Shown: positions 19,876 to 32,700 of the stretch, one piece after another
How the letters are laid out: each line of letters begins with the position of its first letter
How positions within the stretch are numbered: position 1 is the first letter of the stretch
Assembly (NCBI GenBank): GCA_964020085.1
Contig: OZ026597.1
Coordinates: 11,174,944-11,238,943 of the forward strand
DNA length: 64,000 nt
Direction of reading: 5' to 3'
DNA from: Micromussa lordhowensis
Taxonomy: Eukaryota; Cnidaria; Anthozoa; Scleractinia; Lobophylliidae
The notes under the pieces: generated by a model
Told to the model about the DNA's origin: nothing
Seen by the model: only the letters and a program-made list of their open reading frames with translations
Databases searched by the model: none
Position numbers and translations under genes: made by a program

Positions 19876-20654
19876 GTGTCATTGTGTTTCTTTTGTGGTG
19901 CACATTTATGGTGCCAAGTTTCAAGAACACTGCTTCAATATTTCCAGAGATATCATTTATTCAGTATTTTACCATTTTTAGTTGCAAACAATATGACATC
20001 ATCACTGATCTAATTTGCATAATAGAAAAACGTCAATATCTCTAAAACGAAAAAAGATATTTCAAAAAGAAAAACGCCATTCTTCTGCATTTTGAAAGGC
20101 CTTTCAAATAAGCAGCAAATATTTTTCATGTCATATGCACTTTAAAGAAAAAAAAAATAAACCCAAAACCACAGCTACTAATTTTACTGTATAAGTGTAA
20201 TGCTTCAGTGTCCAACCAATGTAACAAAATGATGTCTATCGTCCTTTGCCATCCTGGAATGATATTCGTTTCTAGGCTAAATACTGATAGTTCAAGTAAG
20301 AAAATGTACGTCACTGTGTGAGTGTAAATATCGATTGAAGAAATAAATCAGATCGTTTGTAGTTTAAAGTATCTCAGACCGTTTGATGTTATTGTAACTC
20401 TGACTTCAAACCAGACGAAGTTAGCAGAAAACAATCAAAAGCAACCAACCAACCAACCAAGAAATGTGAGTCTAAATTGTCAAGCAGCACTGTTAAAGAT
20501 TGAAACAAAATAAAGCTTTCTGTTGTATGTTTGATTTTTTTTTGTTTTACAGTTTGATTGGTTGACTTTGCTTTGGTTACATACACATGCACAGTTACTA
20601 CCAGCGTATATCACTATAGGAATCTCTGAGTCTTAGCGAAGTTCACTGAATATT

Positions 20655-23572
20655 ATGCCAACAGTCCCCTCTCATGTTCCAACCGTTAAAGATATCATTC
20701 TGGGGAAAGTCCACTGTTGCGCCAAAGGTTGTTTTAGTAAACTTCCAGGAGAGCAGGTCCGATCAGCCAGAGCAATGTTTACTTCAGATCAGAGACAATG
20801 GGTTCTAGATTATTTGAACACCCACACGGAAGGGAAGACGGTTATTTATGTCATTGGAAAAGACAGCGGCGTCTGTGAAAAGGCATGGAGAAATTGTCTT
20901 GGTCTCACGCGTACAAGGTAGTAGACAGTACTTTTTTAGACTCCATCTTCTGAAAGAAAATGCAGCAGTTTCGATCTTGTTGATAACATTATCCCGCCCA
21001 AACCAGGCGCTGCCTTCCCCATAAAAAGCAAACAAACTGAAACAGACATCGAGTTCAGCAAAACAGACATGACAAACAGTGGGAACATTTTTTCTCGTAG
21101 CGACCATTCTGTATTAGGAATATAGGTTTACTGATCATTACATATTCACCACTTGGTTGTTTTAATTGTGACTTGATTGCCTTGCAAAATTATAATGCAA
21201 TCCAATAAGGTGAAAGTTAATTAAGTTTTCTCAGTATTGTATTGATCCGTCGAAAGGTTTGTTTGATGATTATTAACGTTTCGTTTTCGTTTTCCAAAAC
21301 TTAACGTCTACAGATACTTTGCTATTTTGAGGTTAAGGAGGTCAGCAACTGTTTTCATTGAACATGGTAATAAGGGCATGGGCCTTAATACACAAATTCA
21401 TGTCCAAGAAGCTAAAGCTTTTCTGTCAAATTATGTGCACACCCTGGGAGACATGATGCCAGACAGCGATGAGGTACGTACGAATTATAATCGTAAGAAT
21501 TTTACTTTGGCTGAACGCAGACGAATTTCGGCTAACGTTTGCTGATAACAGGGTGGTAAAGCCCGTTGGGGGGAGGAGGGGGTGGTAGTCCCTTATATGG
21601 GCAATATAGGTATGTGCGGCCCTAAAGGGTTTTGGGAGGTGGGCCGCATAGTCTGAATTTCAGCCATCTCTTCCTTTTACCTTTACTCGGGGTAAAGGGA
21701 AGAGACGGCTGAAATTCAGACTACGGGCCGCACACCCCCACACAAATTTTTCTGGGAGAACCCCTCCCCCCCCCCCTCCTGGATGGTAAAGGGTATTTTC
21801 GTGATTCGTGAATGGCCTTATTTTTCGTGAAATATGAAATAGCTTGTTCTTTGGTGAATCGTGATTTCATTAAAATTAATTCGTCTTGAACCGTGATTCT
21901 CGTTGTGTTTGCTATTACTTTCGACAACAATTAGCAATATTTCGTGACCGTGACCAGACAATCATCCCTCTTCGTGTTCTGTCTCCTATTTTCAAGTGTT
22001 TGCAAACCTGACACCGGCGATCGCCACACATGACTGTTAGTATTACTAGAACCGACAAATTTTTTAAATCCTCACTTGCTATGTCTCATTTAGGTACATC
22101 TGCCAACTTGCCTTAAGGTGGCTCAAAACAGTTTCCAACACTTAGATTTGGATGGGTCGTTACAACCATTCTTTATCACTTGATGCTACAATCATGGTAT
22201 CAAAAAAATGCCCGATCATTGGTTAACACATTGGTATCATTTTCGTGACACAATACGTTACCATAGCAACAGGATGACCTCCTAAAAACACCCCTAACTG
22301 CGGCTTTAGGGGCTTATATTTCAAAAACGACAAGTGGAAATAATCGTGATATTACTTTAACGCTTTTAGGCTTAGCTTAGAGACATACACAAAAACATAC
22401 AAATAAGTTGTTTTTCTCTTTGTAGGAATGGACCAAAATAAAACTAGTATTCCTCATTTTCATGTGTTACCAAAAGCGTTGGCATCTCTACATCAGCTGA
22501 GGACGCATATTGTAGGAGTAATTGTGCATGGGAAAGGAACTGAAACTTATGTGGCTGAAGGACAGCGATGGCCCCAAGACACCAACCTAACACTTACTGT
22601 GCTGCTCAAGGCAATCGTCAAACACAAGACCACACAGGAAGTGCTCTACCTGCAAATGGACAACTGCTGCAGAGAGAACAAGAATAAGTGGGTCCTTTGC
22701 TTCTGCTTCCTACTTGTGAAAATGAAGATCTTTAAAACAGTAAGTAGTAAAAATATTCCTAATTAGTTCTTAAACTTTCATTGGCTTTCCATTATTATTG
22801 CAATTTAATAGCAACCTACAGGATTACAGCCATCCAATTAAAAGAAAATTGACCACCCCAAAATAATAGCATTCGGAGGTCTGTTTACCTGTTGATAAAA
22901 AATATATTTATTGCAATAAGACCTTTCCTTTTGACCTATTTGCCTAGGCCATGTGAAAAAGTAAATTTCTGTTGATTTTCATTTACTTTTTTGTGTGTTT
23001 GTTTGTTTGCTTCAAGATCAAAGTTGGATTTTTAATGGTGGGACACACTCATGAGGACATAGACCAGTTCTTCTCCTGCATTGCAAGAATCTTAAACAAG
23101 TTCAAAGTCCTTACGTTAGCACAACTGCTCCAGAAAATCAAGCAAGTTAATAGAAAAGACCCCGTTGAAGCAGAAATGCTTGACCGTCTTTACGATGTAC
23201 GAGACTGGATAGATGAGTTCATTCCTGACCTTCACGGGCACCTAAAGTCATACCAATTTAAATTTGAAGTTCAAGGGGAAGGAGTGAGATTTTCGTTCAA
23301 AAAGAGATCCACATCGACAGAGTGGATCTCTGTTGATCAATCAAAATTCCCCATCTTTGAAGATCTTCCAACTGGTCAACCGAGAATGGTCGAGTCGTCG
23401 TTTGAGGAAATGAAAGTTCCACTGTTTAGCAGGCACCTAAGGGACACTTATTCTAATTGGATGCCACAGGACTGTATTGACGAGTGGGAAGAGTGGATTA
23501 AGAAAACTCAAGAGGAAATCGACAGTCAGAATACAGCGGGTAACCAAAATACAGACCATAAAGATGGTCTGC

Positions 23573-23613
<41 letters not shown>

Positions 23614-24730
23614 CATTGTTATTATTATTATTATTCAATATTAGTATTGTTATATAAATAGCAAAGATAACAAATAAATCTCCCGTAAGCGACCACCTCT
23701 TAGTGGGAAGAACCGATTTTTTTTCTCAAAATTGACTTTTCATATGAATAACACGTTGCTTTCGCCATTGCATGGTGCATGCATTTGCCATATGCTAATG
23801 AGGCAAAATATTGACCCAATATGGTCTAAGCTCTCGTAAGCGACCAAGCGCCATAAGCGACCACCTAGACTTGACATTTTGGATGATTGCTTACACAGGT
23901 TTGACTGTATTTCAACTTTTCTGTTAACGTTTTATCACTAAAGCTTTCGCAGGTGAATGGCCATTAGAATCACTATTGACAACTGCCAGAGTGGAGCTGT
24001 GTGAAAGAGAGGCAGAGAAGGAAGATGAAGTTGAGAACCTTGAGGTAGGCTCTAGTAATGCACAGTAACGTCGTTATGGCAAATTACCTGTCGGTACTAA
24101 TTATCTAAAAATATCTTAGTTTTCAACGAGTGGTGATTGTAGTTTAGATGAATTTCGAAACATAAATACAATTAATGTATACTCCCCATTTGCTTATTAC
24201 CTGTTGATTCTTAAAGATTTAGCAAAGCGTGGTTCTTTTCTGGTGGGGTATCAAGTTCTGACCTGCGTGTTTCTTTATGGTTTGTTATCTAAGATCTACG
24301 TTGGACCTAGCAAAATCCGAGACGAAGACAACGAAACCAGCAGGCACTGGACAATGCTGTAGACTGTACCATCCAAGACATCGAAGAAGACAGTGAAGTT
24401 CCATTCCTGGCCCCTGTCGACGTCGACCAACTTTTAGTTGGCCATTACGTGGCAGTGAACATTGAGGAGTGGAGCAACCGACCGTTAATTGGACAGGTGG
24501 AAAAAATAGGACAACCCATGGTTACCATTCGCTGGCTCGATGGTTCTTATAACGGAACATTTCGAGATTCCTATGTTGGTAGTGGTGGCAACAGAAAACC
24601 GTGGACACAAGAAATTGATAAAAGTCAAATAGTGATGATAGGAGTCAAGTTTTCTAGTAGCAGAAGGATAAGGAGAGAAGATAATGAAGAACTTAAAGCC
24701 AGATATAGTATTCTAGATAATGAAGAGTGA
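20655..24730 (+). CDS. DUF7869-family (RNase H/transposase-like) gene, copy 1
   Basis: The plus-strand exons are 20655-20917, 21314-21473, 22094-22117 (tiny, uncertain), 22426-22739, 23017-23539, 23953-24044 and 24311-24730 (stop TGA). All have GT..AG borders and agreeing phases except at the join into 22426. The N-terminal part has Cys pairs (KVHCCAKGCF) and VCEKAWRNCLGLTRTRYF, as in DUF7869 proteins. The core has GMDQNKTSIP, LQMDNCCRENKNKW and VGFLMVGHTHEDIDQFF. The end is a small barrel-like domain. The family's usual middle section with a C-x2-C pair is not found between 22117 and 22426, so the gene may be internally deleted. The ATG at 20655 is the first in frame, but an acceptor (gagtcttag, ending 20636) just upstream could make this an internal exon. 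Confidence 0.65.
21565..21785. repeat. Long foldback repeat in an intron, copy 1
   Basis: The left arm (about 21640-21681, gggccgcatagtctgaattt...) and right arm (about 21690-21733) are near-perfect reverse complements of about 41 bp with a loop of only about 8 bases. G-rich (ggggggaggaggggg) and C-rich runs outside them can extend the stem. It is a strong hairpin, probably a foldback transposon, inside the intron between 21473 and 22094. Confidence 0.75.
22426..23539 (+). other. Catalytic-type core exons of the DUF7869 gene, copy 1
   Basis: Two exons (22426-22739 and 23017-23539) hold three acidic positions spaced as in RNase H-fold transposases and integrases. These are the D of GMDQNKTS, the D of LQMDNCCRENKNK and the E/D of GHTHEDID. 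The NKN and GHT..D motifs are the family hallmarks. The C-terminal half of the second exon is charged (EEWIKKTQEEID). All three acidic sites are intact in both copies; activity cannot be judged from sequence. Confidence 0.6.
23573..23640. repeat. TAT trinucleotide microsatellite, copy 1
   Basis: A (TAT)n run just after a donor site. It reads through as a tyrosine tract only if the intron is ignored. Copy 2 (49579-49631) is shorter and interrupted. Confidence 0.85.
24311..24730 (+). other. C-terminal small barrel-like domain of the DUF7869 gene, copy 1
   Basis: A 140-codon last exon starts with a basic stretch (QNPRRRRQRNQQAL), then an acidic one. A domain reading LLVGHYVAVNIEEW, IGQVEKIGQPMVTIRWLDGS and a Trp-containing loop follows. 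The alternation of short strands with V-x-V-x-W resembles Tudor/BAH-type chromatin-reader barrels commonly found at the end of DUF7869 proteins. The barrel assignment is inference. Confidence 0.45.
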
Positions 24731-24895
24731 CACCGTATAGAAACGTACCATTTATTTCCACCTCAGAATCTAGTTTAAGTTTCAAAAACGTCTTGTCATT
24801 TTCATAAACGTTTTTTGTAAATACAGTTAAAAGAAAATTATATCCATGTGCATGAGCTTCTGATTACAAAAACTAAAAACTCAAAACTGATATGA

Positions 24896-26470
24896 GGTAT
24901 AACTTCCATGCCTTGAAGGTATAACATCCATACCGTAGATCTGTGGTATAACATCCATACATGTACCTTAGATCTGTAGTATAACATCCATACCTTACGG
25001 AGATCTGTAGTGTAACATCCATACCTTAGATCTGTAGTGTAACATCCATACTTTAGATCTGTAGTATAACATCCATACTTTACAACTGTAGTATAACATC
25101 CATACCTTAGATCTGTAGTATAACATCCATACCTTAGATCTGTAGTATAACATCCATACTTTAGATCTGTAGTATAACATCCATACCTTAGATCTGAAGT
25201 ATAACATCCATACTTTAGATCTGTAGTATAACATCCATACTTTATAACTGTAGTATAACATCCATACCTTAGATCTGTAGTATAACATCCATACCTTAGA
25301 TCTGTAGTATAACATCCATACCGTAGATCTGTAGTATAACATCCATACCTTAGATCTGTAGTATAACATCCATTCTTTAGATCTGTAGTATAACATCCAT
25401 ACCTTAGATCTGTAGTATAACATCCATACCTTACTGAGATCTGTAGTATAACATCCATACCGTAGATCTGTAGTATAACATCCATACTTTAGATCTGTAG
25501 TATAACATCCATACTTTAGATCTGTAGTATAACATCCATACTTTAGATCTGTAGTATAACATCCATACCTTAGATCTGTAGTATAACATTCATACCTTAG
25601 ATCTGTAGTATAACATCCATACTTTAGATCTGTAGTATAACATCCATACTTTAGATCTGTAGTATAACATCCATACTTTAGATCTGTAGTATAACATCCA
25701 TACTTTAGATCTGTAGTATAACATCCATACCTTAGATCTGTAGTATAACATCCATACTTTAGATCTGTAGTATAACATACATACCTTAGATCTGTAGTAT
25801 AACATCCATACTTTATAACTGTAGTATAACATCCATACCTTAGATCTGTAGTATAACATCCATACCTTAGATCTGTAGTATAACATCCATACCGTAGATC
25901 TGTAGTATAACATCCATACCTTAGATCTGTAGTATAACATCCATTCTTTAGATCTGTAGTATAACATCCATACCTTAGATCTGTAGTATAACATCCATAC
26001 CTTACTGAGATCTGTAGTATAACATCCATACCGTAGATCTGTAGTATAACATCCATACTTTAGATCTGTAGTATAACATCCATACTTTAGATCTGTAGTA
26101 TAACATCCATACTTTAGATCTGTAGTATAACATCCATACCTTAGATCTGTAGTATAACATTCATACCTTAGATCTGTAGTATAACATCCATACTTTAGAT
26201 CTGTAGTATAACATCCATACTTTAGATCTGTAGTATAACATCCATACTTTAGATCTGTAGTATAACATCCATACTTTAGATCTGTAGTATAACATCCATA
26301 CCTTAGATCTGTAGTATAACATCCATACTTTAGATCTGTAGTATAACATACATACCTTAGATCTGTAGTATAACATCCATACTTTAGATCTGTAGTATAA
26401 CATCCATACCTTAGATCTGTAGTATAACATTCATACCTTAGATCTGTAGTATAACATTCATATCTTAGAT
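24896..26470. repeat. Array 2, copy 1: 27-bp minisatellite related to array 1
   Basis: About 58 units of consensus tataacatccataccttaga plus tctgtag. The first 15 bases are those of array 1 and 7 of the remaining 12 also agree. Each unit carries an AGATCT palindrome. Larger periodicity is visible: the irregular unit ccttactgagatctg at about 25432 recurs at about 26003, 571 bp later. Open frames (YGCYTTDLR, MLYYRSKVW) are repeat artefacts. Confidence 0.95.
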
Positions 26471-26772
26471 GGGTCCTAGTTCCCGACGATCAATTCAAAA
26501 GTAAACTCGTAGCGGTATTTGTATTGGTTACCAAAACTAAATAAATTAACAAAATTTTGTAAATAGAAATGCGTGTCTTAAAGTATAACGGCAGTTCTGT
26601 AAAGTGAAAAACACGATACACAATAGATAAAAAAAATTGTCGTGTTTCAGTCCATGAAACTTGGTTATTTTAGAAGAACTTGAAATAAATTATAAGAAAA
26701 TCCGTCAAAAATGGTAACTAGGCCGTTCACAAATGTAAACTTGATCAAGTTCGTTTTTAAATGATCAGATGT
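26471..26772. other. Spacer between array 2 and array 3, copy 1
   Basis: About 300 bp of AT-rich unique-looking sequence with no open frame of note. It is repeated as 51906-52207 in copy 2. Confidence 0.7.
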
Positions 26773-29700
26773 TTTTTGTTTATTTTGCGCCAACAATGAC
26801 AGCTGTTGTGTTTATTTTGCGCCAACAATCACAGCTGTTTTGTTTATTTTGTGCCAACAATGACAGCTGTTTTGTTAATTTTGCGCCACCAATGACAGCT
26901 GTTTTGTTTATTTTGCGCCAACAATGACAGCTGTTTTGTTTATTTTGCGCCAACAATGACAGCTGTTTTGTTTATTTTGCGCCAACAATGACAGCTGTTT
27001 TGTTTATTTCGCCCCAATAATGACAGCTCTTTTGTTTATTTTGCGCCAACAATGACAGCTGTTTTGTTTATTTTGCGCCAACAATGACAGCTGTTTTGTT
27101 TATTTTGCGCCAACAATAACAGCTGATTTGTTTATTTCGCCCCAACAATGACAGCTGTTTTGTTTATTTTGCGTCAACAATGACAGCTGTTTTGTTTATT
27201 TTGCACCAACAATGACAGCTCTTTTGTTTATTTTGCGCCAACAATGACAGCTCTTTTGTTTATTTCCCGCCAGCAATGACAGCTGTTTTGTTTATTTCGC
27301 GCCAACAGTGACAGCTGTTTTGTTTATTTTGCGCCAACAATGACAGCTGTTTTGTTTATTTCGCGCCAACAATGACACTGTTTTGTTTATTTCGCGCCAA
27401 CAATGACAGCAGTTTTGTTTATTTCGCGCCAACAATGACAGCTGTTTTGTTTATTTTGGGCCAACAATGACAGCTGTTTTGTTTCTTTTGCGCTAACATT
27501 TACAGCTGTTTTGTTTATTTTGCGCCAACAATGACAGCAGTTTTGTTTATTTTGCGCCAATAATGACAGCTGTTTTGTTTATTTTGCGCCAACAATGACA
27601 GCTGTTTTGTTTATTTTGCGTTAACAATGACAGCTGTTTTGTTTATTTTGCGCTAACAATGACAGCTGTTTTGTTTATTTTGCGTTAACAATGACAGCTG
27701 TTTTGTTTATTTTGCGCCAACAAAGAAAGCTGTTTTGTTTATTTTGCGTTAACAATGACAGCTGTTTTGTTTATTTTGCGCCAACAACGAAAGCTGTTTT
27801 GTTTATTTCGTGCCAACAATGACAGCTGTTTTGTTTATTTCGCGCCGAGAATGACAGCTGTTTTGTTTATTTCGCGCCAACAATGAAAGCTTTTTTTTAA
27901 ATTTTGCGCCAACAATGACAGCTGTTTTGTTTATTTTGCGCATACAATGACAGCTGTTTTGTTTATTTCGCGCCAACAATGACAGCTGTTTTGTTTATTT
28001 TGTGCCAACAATGACAGCTGTTGTGTTTGTTTCGCGCCAACAACGACAGCTGTTTTGTTTATTTCGCGCCAACAATGACAGCTGTTGTGTTTATTTTGCG
28101 CCAACAATGACAGCTGTTTTGTTTATTTCGCGCCAACAATGACAGCTGTTTTGTTTATTTTGTGCCAACAATGACAGCTGTTGTGTTTGTTTCGCGCCAA
28201 CAACGACAGCTGTTTTGTTTATTTCGCGCCAACAATGACAGCTGTTGTGTTTATTTTGCGCCAACAATGACAGCTGTTTTGTTTATTTCGCGCCAACAAT
28301 AACAGCTGATTTGTTTATTTTGCGCCAACAATGACAGCTGTTGTGTTTTTTTTCGCGCCAACATTTACAGCTTTTTTGTTTATTTCGCGCCAACAAAGAC
28401 AGCTGTTTTGTTTATTTCACGCCAACAATGATAGCTGTTTTGTTTATTTAGCGCCAACAATTACAGCTGTTTTGTTTATTTTGAGCCAACAATGACTGCT
28501 CTTTTGTTTATTTTGCGCCAACAATGACAGCTGTTTTGTTTATTTCGCGCCAACAGTGACAGCTGTTTTGTTTATTTTGCGCCAAAAATGACAGCTGTTT
28601 TGTTTATTTCGCGCCAACAATGACAGCTGCTTTGTTTATTTCGCGCCAACAATGACAGCTGTTTGTTTATTTTGCGCCAACAATAGCAGGTGTTTGTTTA
28701 TTTTGCGCTAACAATGACAGCTGTTTATTTATTTTGTGCCAACAATGGCAGCTGTTTGTTTATTTTGTGCCAACAAAGGCGGCTGTTTGTTTATTTTGCG
28801 CCAACAATGGCAGCTGTTTGTTTATTTTGCGCCAACAATGGCAGCTGTTTGTTTATTTTGCGCCAACAATGACAGCTGTTTGTTTATTTTGCGCCAACAA
28901 TGACAGCTGTTTGTTTATTTTGCGCCAACAATGACAGCTGTTTGTTTATTTTGCGCCAACAATGACAGCTGTTTGTTTATTTTGCGCCAACAATGGCACC
29001 TGTTTGTTTATTTTGCGCCAACAATGACAGCTGTTTGTTTATTTTGCGCCAACAATGGCACCTGTTTGTTTATTTTGCGCCAACAATGACAGCTGTTTGT
29101 TTATTTTGCGCCAACAATGGCAGCTGTTTGTTTATTTTGCGCTAACAATGACAGCTGTTTGTTTATTTTGTGCCAACAATGGCAGCTGTTTGTTTATTTT
29201 GTGCCAACAAAGGCAGCTGTTTGTTTATTTTGCGCCAACAATGGCAGCTGTTTGTTTATTTTGCGCCAACAATGGCAGCTGTTTGTTTATTTTGCGCCAA
29301 AAATGACAGCTGTTTGTTTATTTTGCGCCAACAATGGCAGCTGTTTGTTTATTTTGCGCCAACAATGACAGCTGTTTGTTTATTTTGCGCCAACAATGGC
29401 AGCTGTTTGTTTATTTTGGGCTAACAATGACAGCTGTTTGTTTATTTTGCGCCAACAATGACAGCTGTTTGTTTATTTTGCGCCAACAATGGCAGCTGTT
29501 TGTTTATTTTGCGCCAACAATGGCAGCTGTTTGTTTATTTTGCGCCAACAATGGCAGCTGTTTGTTTATTTTGCGCCAACAATGGCAGGTGTTTGTTTAT
29601 TTTGCGCCAACAATGGCAGCTGTTTGTTTATTTTGCGCCAACAATGGCAGCTGTTTGTTTATTTTGCGCCAACAATGGCAGCTGTTTGTTTATTTTGCGC

Positions 29701-32700
29701 CAACAATGGCAGCTGTTTGTTTATTTTGCGCCAACAATGGCAGCTGTTTGTTTATTTTGCGCCAACAATGGCAGCTGTTTGTTTATTTCGCGCCAACAAT
29801 GACAGCTGTTTGTTTATTTCGCGGCAACAATGAGAGCTGTTTTGTTTATTTTGCGCCAACAATGACAGCTGTTAGCTGTTTGTTTATTTTGCGCCAACAA
29901 TGGCAGCTGTTTGTTTATTTTGCGCCAACAATGGCAGCTGTTTGTTTATTTTGCGCCAACAATGGCAGCTGTTTGTTTATTTTGCGCCAAGAATGACAGC
30001 TGTTTCTTAATTTTGCGCCAACAATGGCAGCTGTTTGTTTATTTTGCGCTAACAATGACAGCTGTTTGTTTATTTTGCGCCAACAATGACAGCTGTTTGT
30101 TTATTTTGCGCCAACAATGGCAGCTGTTTGTTTATTTTGCGCCAACAATGGCAGCTGTTTGTTTATTTTGCGCCAACAATGGCAGCTGTTTGTTTATTTT
30201 GCGCCAACAATGGCAGCTGTTTGTTTATTTTGCGCCAACAATGGCAGCTGTTTGTTTATTTCGCGCCAACAATGACAGCTGTTTGTTTATTTCGCGGCAA
30301 CAATGAGAGCTGTTTTGTTTATTTTGCGCCAACAATGACAGCTGTTAGCTGTTTGTTTATTTTGCGCCAACAATGGCAGCTGTTTGTTTATTTTGCGCCA
30401 ACAATGGCAGCTGTTTGTTTATTTTGCGCCAACAATGGCAGCTGTTTGTTTATTTTGCGCCAAGAATGACAGCTGTTTCTTAATTTTGCGCCAACAATGG
30501 CAGCTGTTTGTTTATTTTGCGCTAACAATGACAGCTGTTTGTTTATTTTGCGCCAACAATGACAGCTGTTTGTTTCTTTTGCGCCAACAATGGCAGCTGT
30601 TTGTTTATTTTGCACCAACAATGGCATCTGTTTGTTTATTTCGCGCCAACAATGGCAGCTGTTTGTTTATTTTGCGCCAACAATGGCAGCTGTTTGTTTA
30701 TTTTGCGCCAACAATGGCAGCTGTTTGTTTATTTCGCGCCAACAATGACAGCTGTTTGTTTATTTCGCGGCAACAATGAGAGCTGTTTTGTTTATTTTGC
30801 GCCAACAATGACAGCTGTTAGCTGTTTGTTTATTTTGCGCCAACAATGGCAGCTGTTTGTTTATTTTGCGCCAACAATTGCAGCTGTTTGTTTATTTTGC
30901 GCCAACAATGCCAGCTGTTTGTTTATTTTGCGCCAACAATGACAGCTGTTTCTTAATTTTGCGCCAACAATGGCAGCTGTTTGTTTATTTTGCGCTAACA
31001 ATGACAGCTGTTTGTTTATTTTGCGCCAACAATGACAGCTGTTTGTTTCTTTTGCGCCAACAATGGCAGCTGTTTGTTTATTTTGCACCAACAATGGCAT
31101 CTGTTTGTTTATTTCGCGCCAACAATGGCAGCTGTTTGTTTATTTTGCGCCAACAATGGCAGCTGTTTGTTTATTTTGCGCCAACAATGGCAGCTGTTTG
31201 TTTATTTTGCGCCAACAATAACAGCTGTTTGTTTATTTCGCGCCAACAATGGCAGCTGTTTGTTTATTTTGCGCCAACAATGGCACCTGTTTGTTTATTT
31301 TGCGCCAACAATGACAGCTGTTTGTTTATTTTGTGCCAACAATGGCAGGTGTTTGTTTATTTTGCGCTAACAATGACAGCTGTTTGTTTATTTTGTGCCA
31401 ACAATGGCAGCTGTTTGTTTATTTTGTGCCAACAAATGCGGCTGTTTGTTTATTTTGCGCCAACAATGGCAGCTGTTTGTTTATTTTGCGCCAACAATGG
31501 CAGCTGTTTGTTTATTTTGCGCCAACAATGACAGCTGTTTGTTTATTTTGCGCCAACAATGACAGCTGTTTGTTTATTTTGCGCCAACAATGACAGCTGT
31601 TTGTTTATTTTGCGCCAACAATGGCAGCTGTTTGTTTATTTTGCGCCAACAATGACAGCTGTTTGTTTATTTTGCGCCAACAATGGCAGCTGTTTGTTTA
31701 TTTTGCGCCAACAATGACAGCTGTTTGTTTATTTTGCGCCAACAATGGCAGCTGTTTGTTTATTTTGCGCTAACAATGACAGCTGTTTGTTTATTTTGTG
31801 CCAACAATGGCAGCTGTTTGTTTATTTTGTGCCAACAAAGGCAGCTGTTTGTTTATTTTGCGCCAACAATGACAGCTGTTTGTTTATTTTACGCCAACAA
31901 TGGCAGGTGTTTGTTTATTTTGCGCTAATAATGACAGCTGTTTGTTTATTTTGCGCTAACAATGACAGCTGTTTGTTTATTTTGCGCCAACAATGACAGC
32001 TGTTTGTTTCTTTTGCGCCAACAATGGCAGCTGTTTGTTTATTTTGCACCAACAATGGCAGCTGTTTTTTTTTTTGCGCCAACAATGGCAGCTGTTTGTT
32101 TATTTTGCGCCAACAATGGCAGCTGTTTGTTTATTTTGCGCCAACAATGGCAGCTGTTTGTTTATTTTGCGCCAAAAATGGCAGCTGTTTGTTTATTTTG
32201 CGCCAACAATGGCAGCTGTTTGTTTATTTTGCGCCAACAATGGCAGCTGTTTGTTTATTTTGCGCCAAAAATGGCAGCTGTTTGTTTATTTTGCGCCAAC
32301 AATGGCAGCTGTTTGTTTATTTTGCGCCAACAATGGCAGCTGTTTGTTTATTTTGCCCCAACAATGACAGCTGTTTGTTTATTTCGCGGCAACAATGAGA
32401 GCTGTTTTGTTTATTTTGCGCCAACAATGACAGCTGTTAGCTGTTTGTTTATTTTGCGCCAACAATGGCAGCTGTTTGTTTATTTTGCGGCAACAATGAG
32501 AGCTGTTTTGTTTATTTTGCGCCAACAATGACAGCTGTTAGCTGTTTGTTTATTTTGCACCAACAATGACAGCTGTTTGTTTATTTTGCGCCAACAATGG
32601 CAGGTGTTTGTTTATTTTGCGCTAATAATGACAGCTGTTTGTTTATATTGCGCCAACAATGGCAGCTGTTTGTTTATTTTGTGCCAACAATGACAGCTGT

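Noticed and set aside
23573..23640. Tyrosine-rich protein tail after the DUF7869 core
   Set aside because: It is a TAT microsatellite beyond a donor (GCG|GGTAACC region). Splicing to the exon at 23953 restores a sensible frame.
24838..26430. Long minus-strand frames with YGCYTTDLR and MLYYRSKVW repeats
   Set aside because: Same reason: array 2 is a 27-bp repeat and several frames are open at once. Frame switches at units with odd lengths are not compensated.
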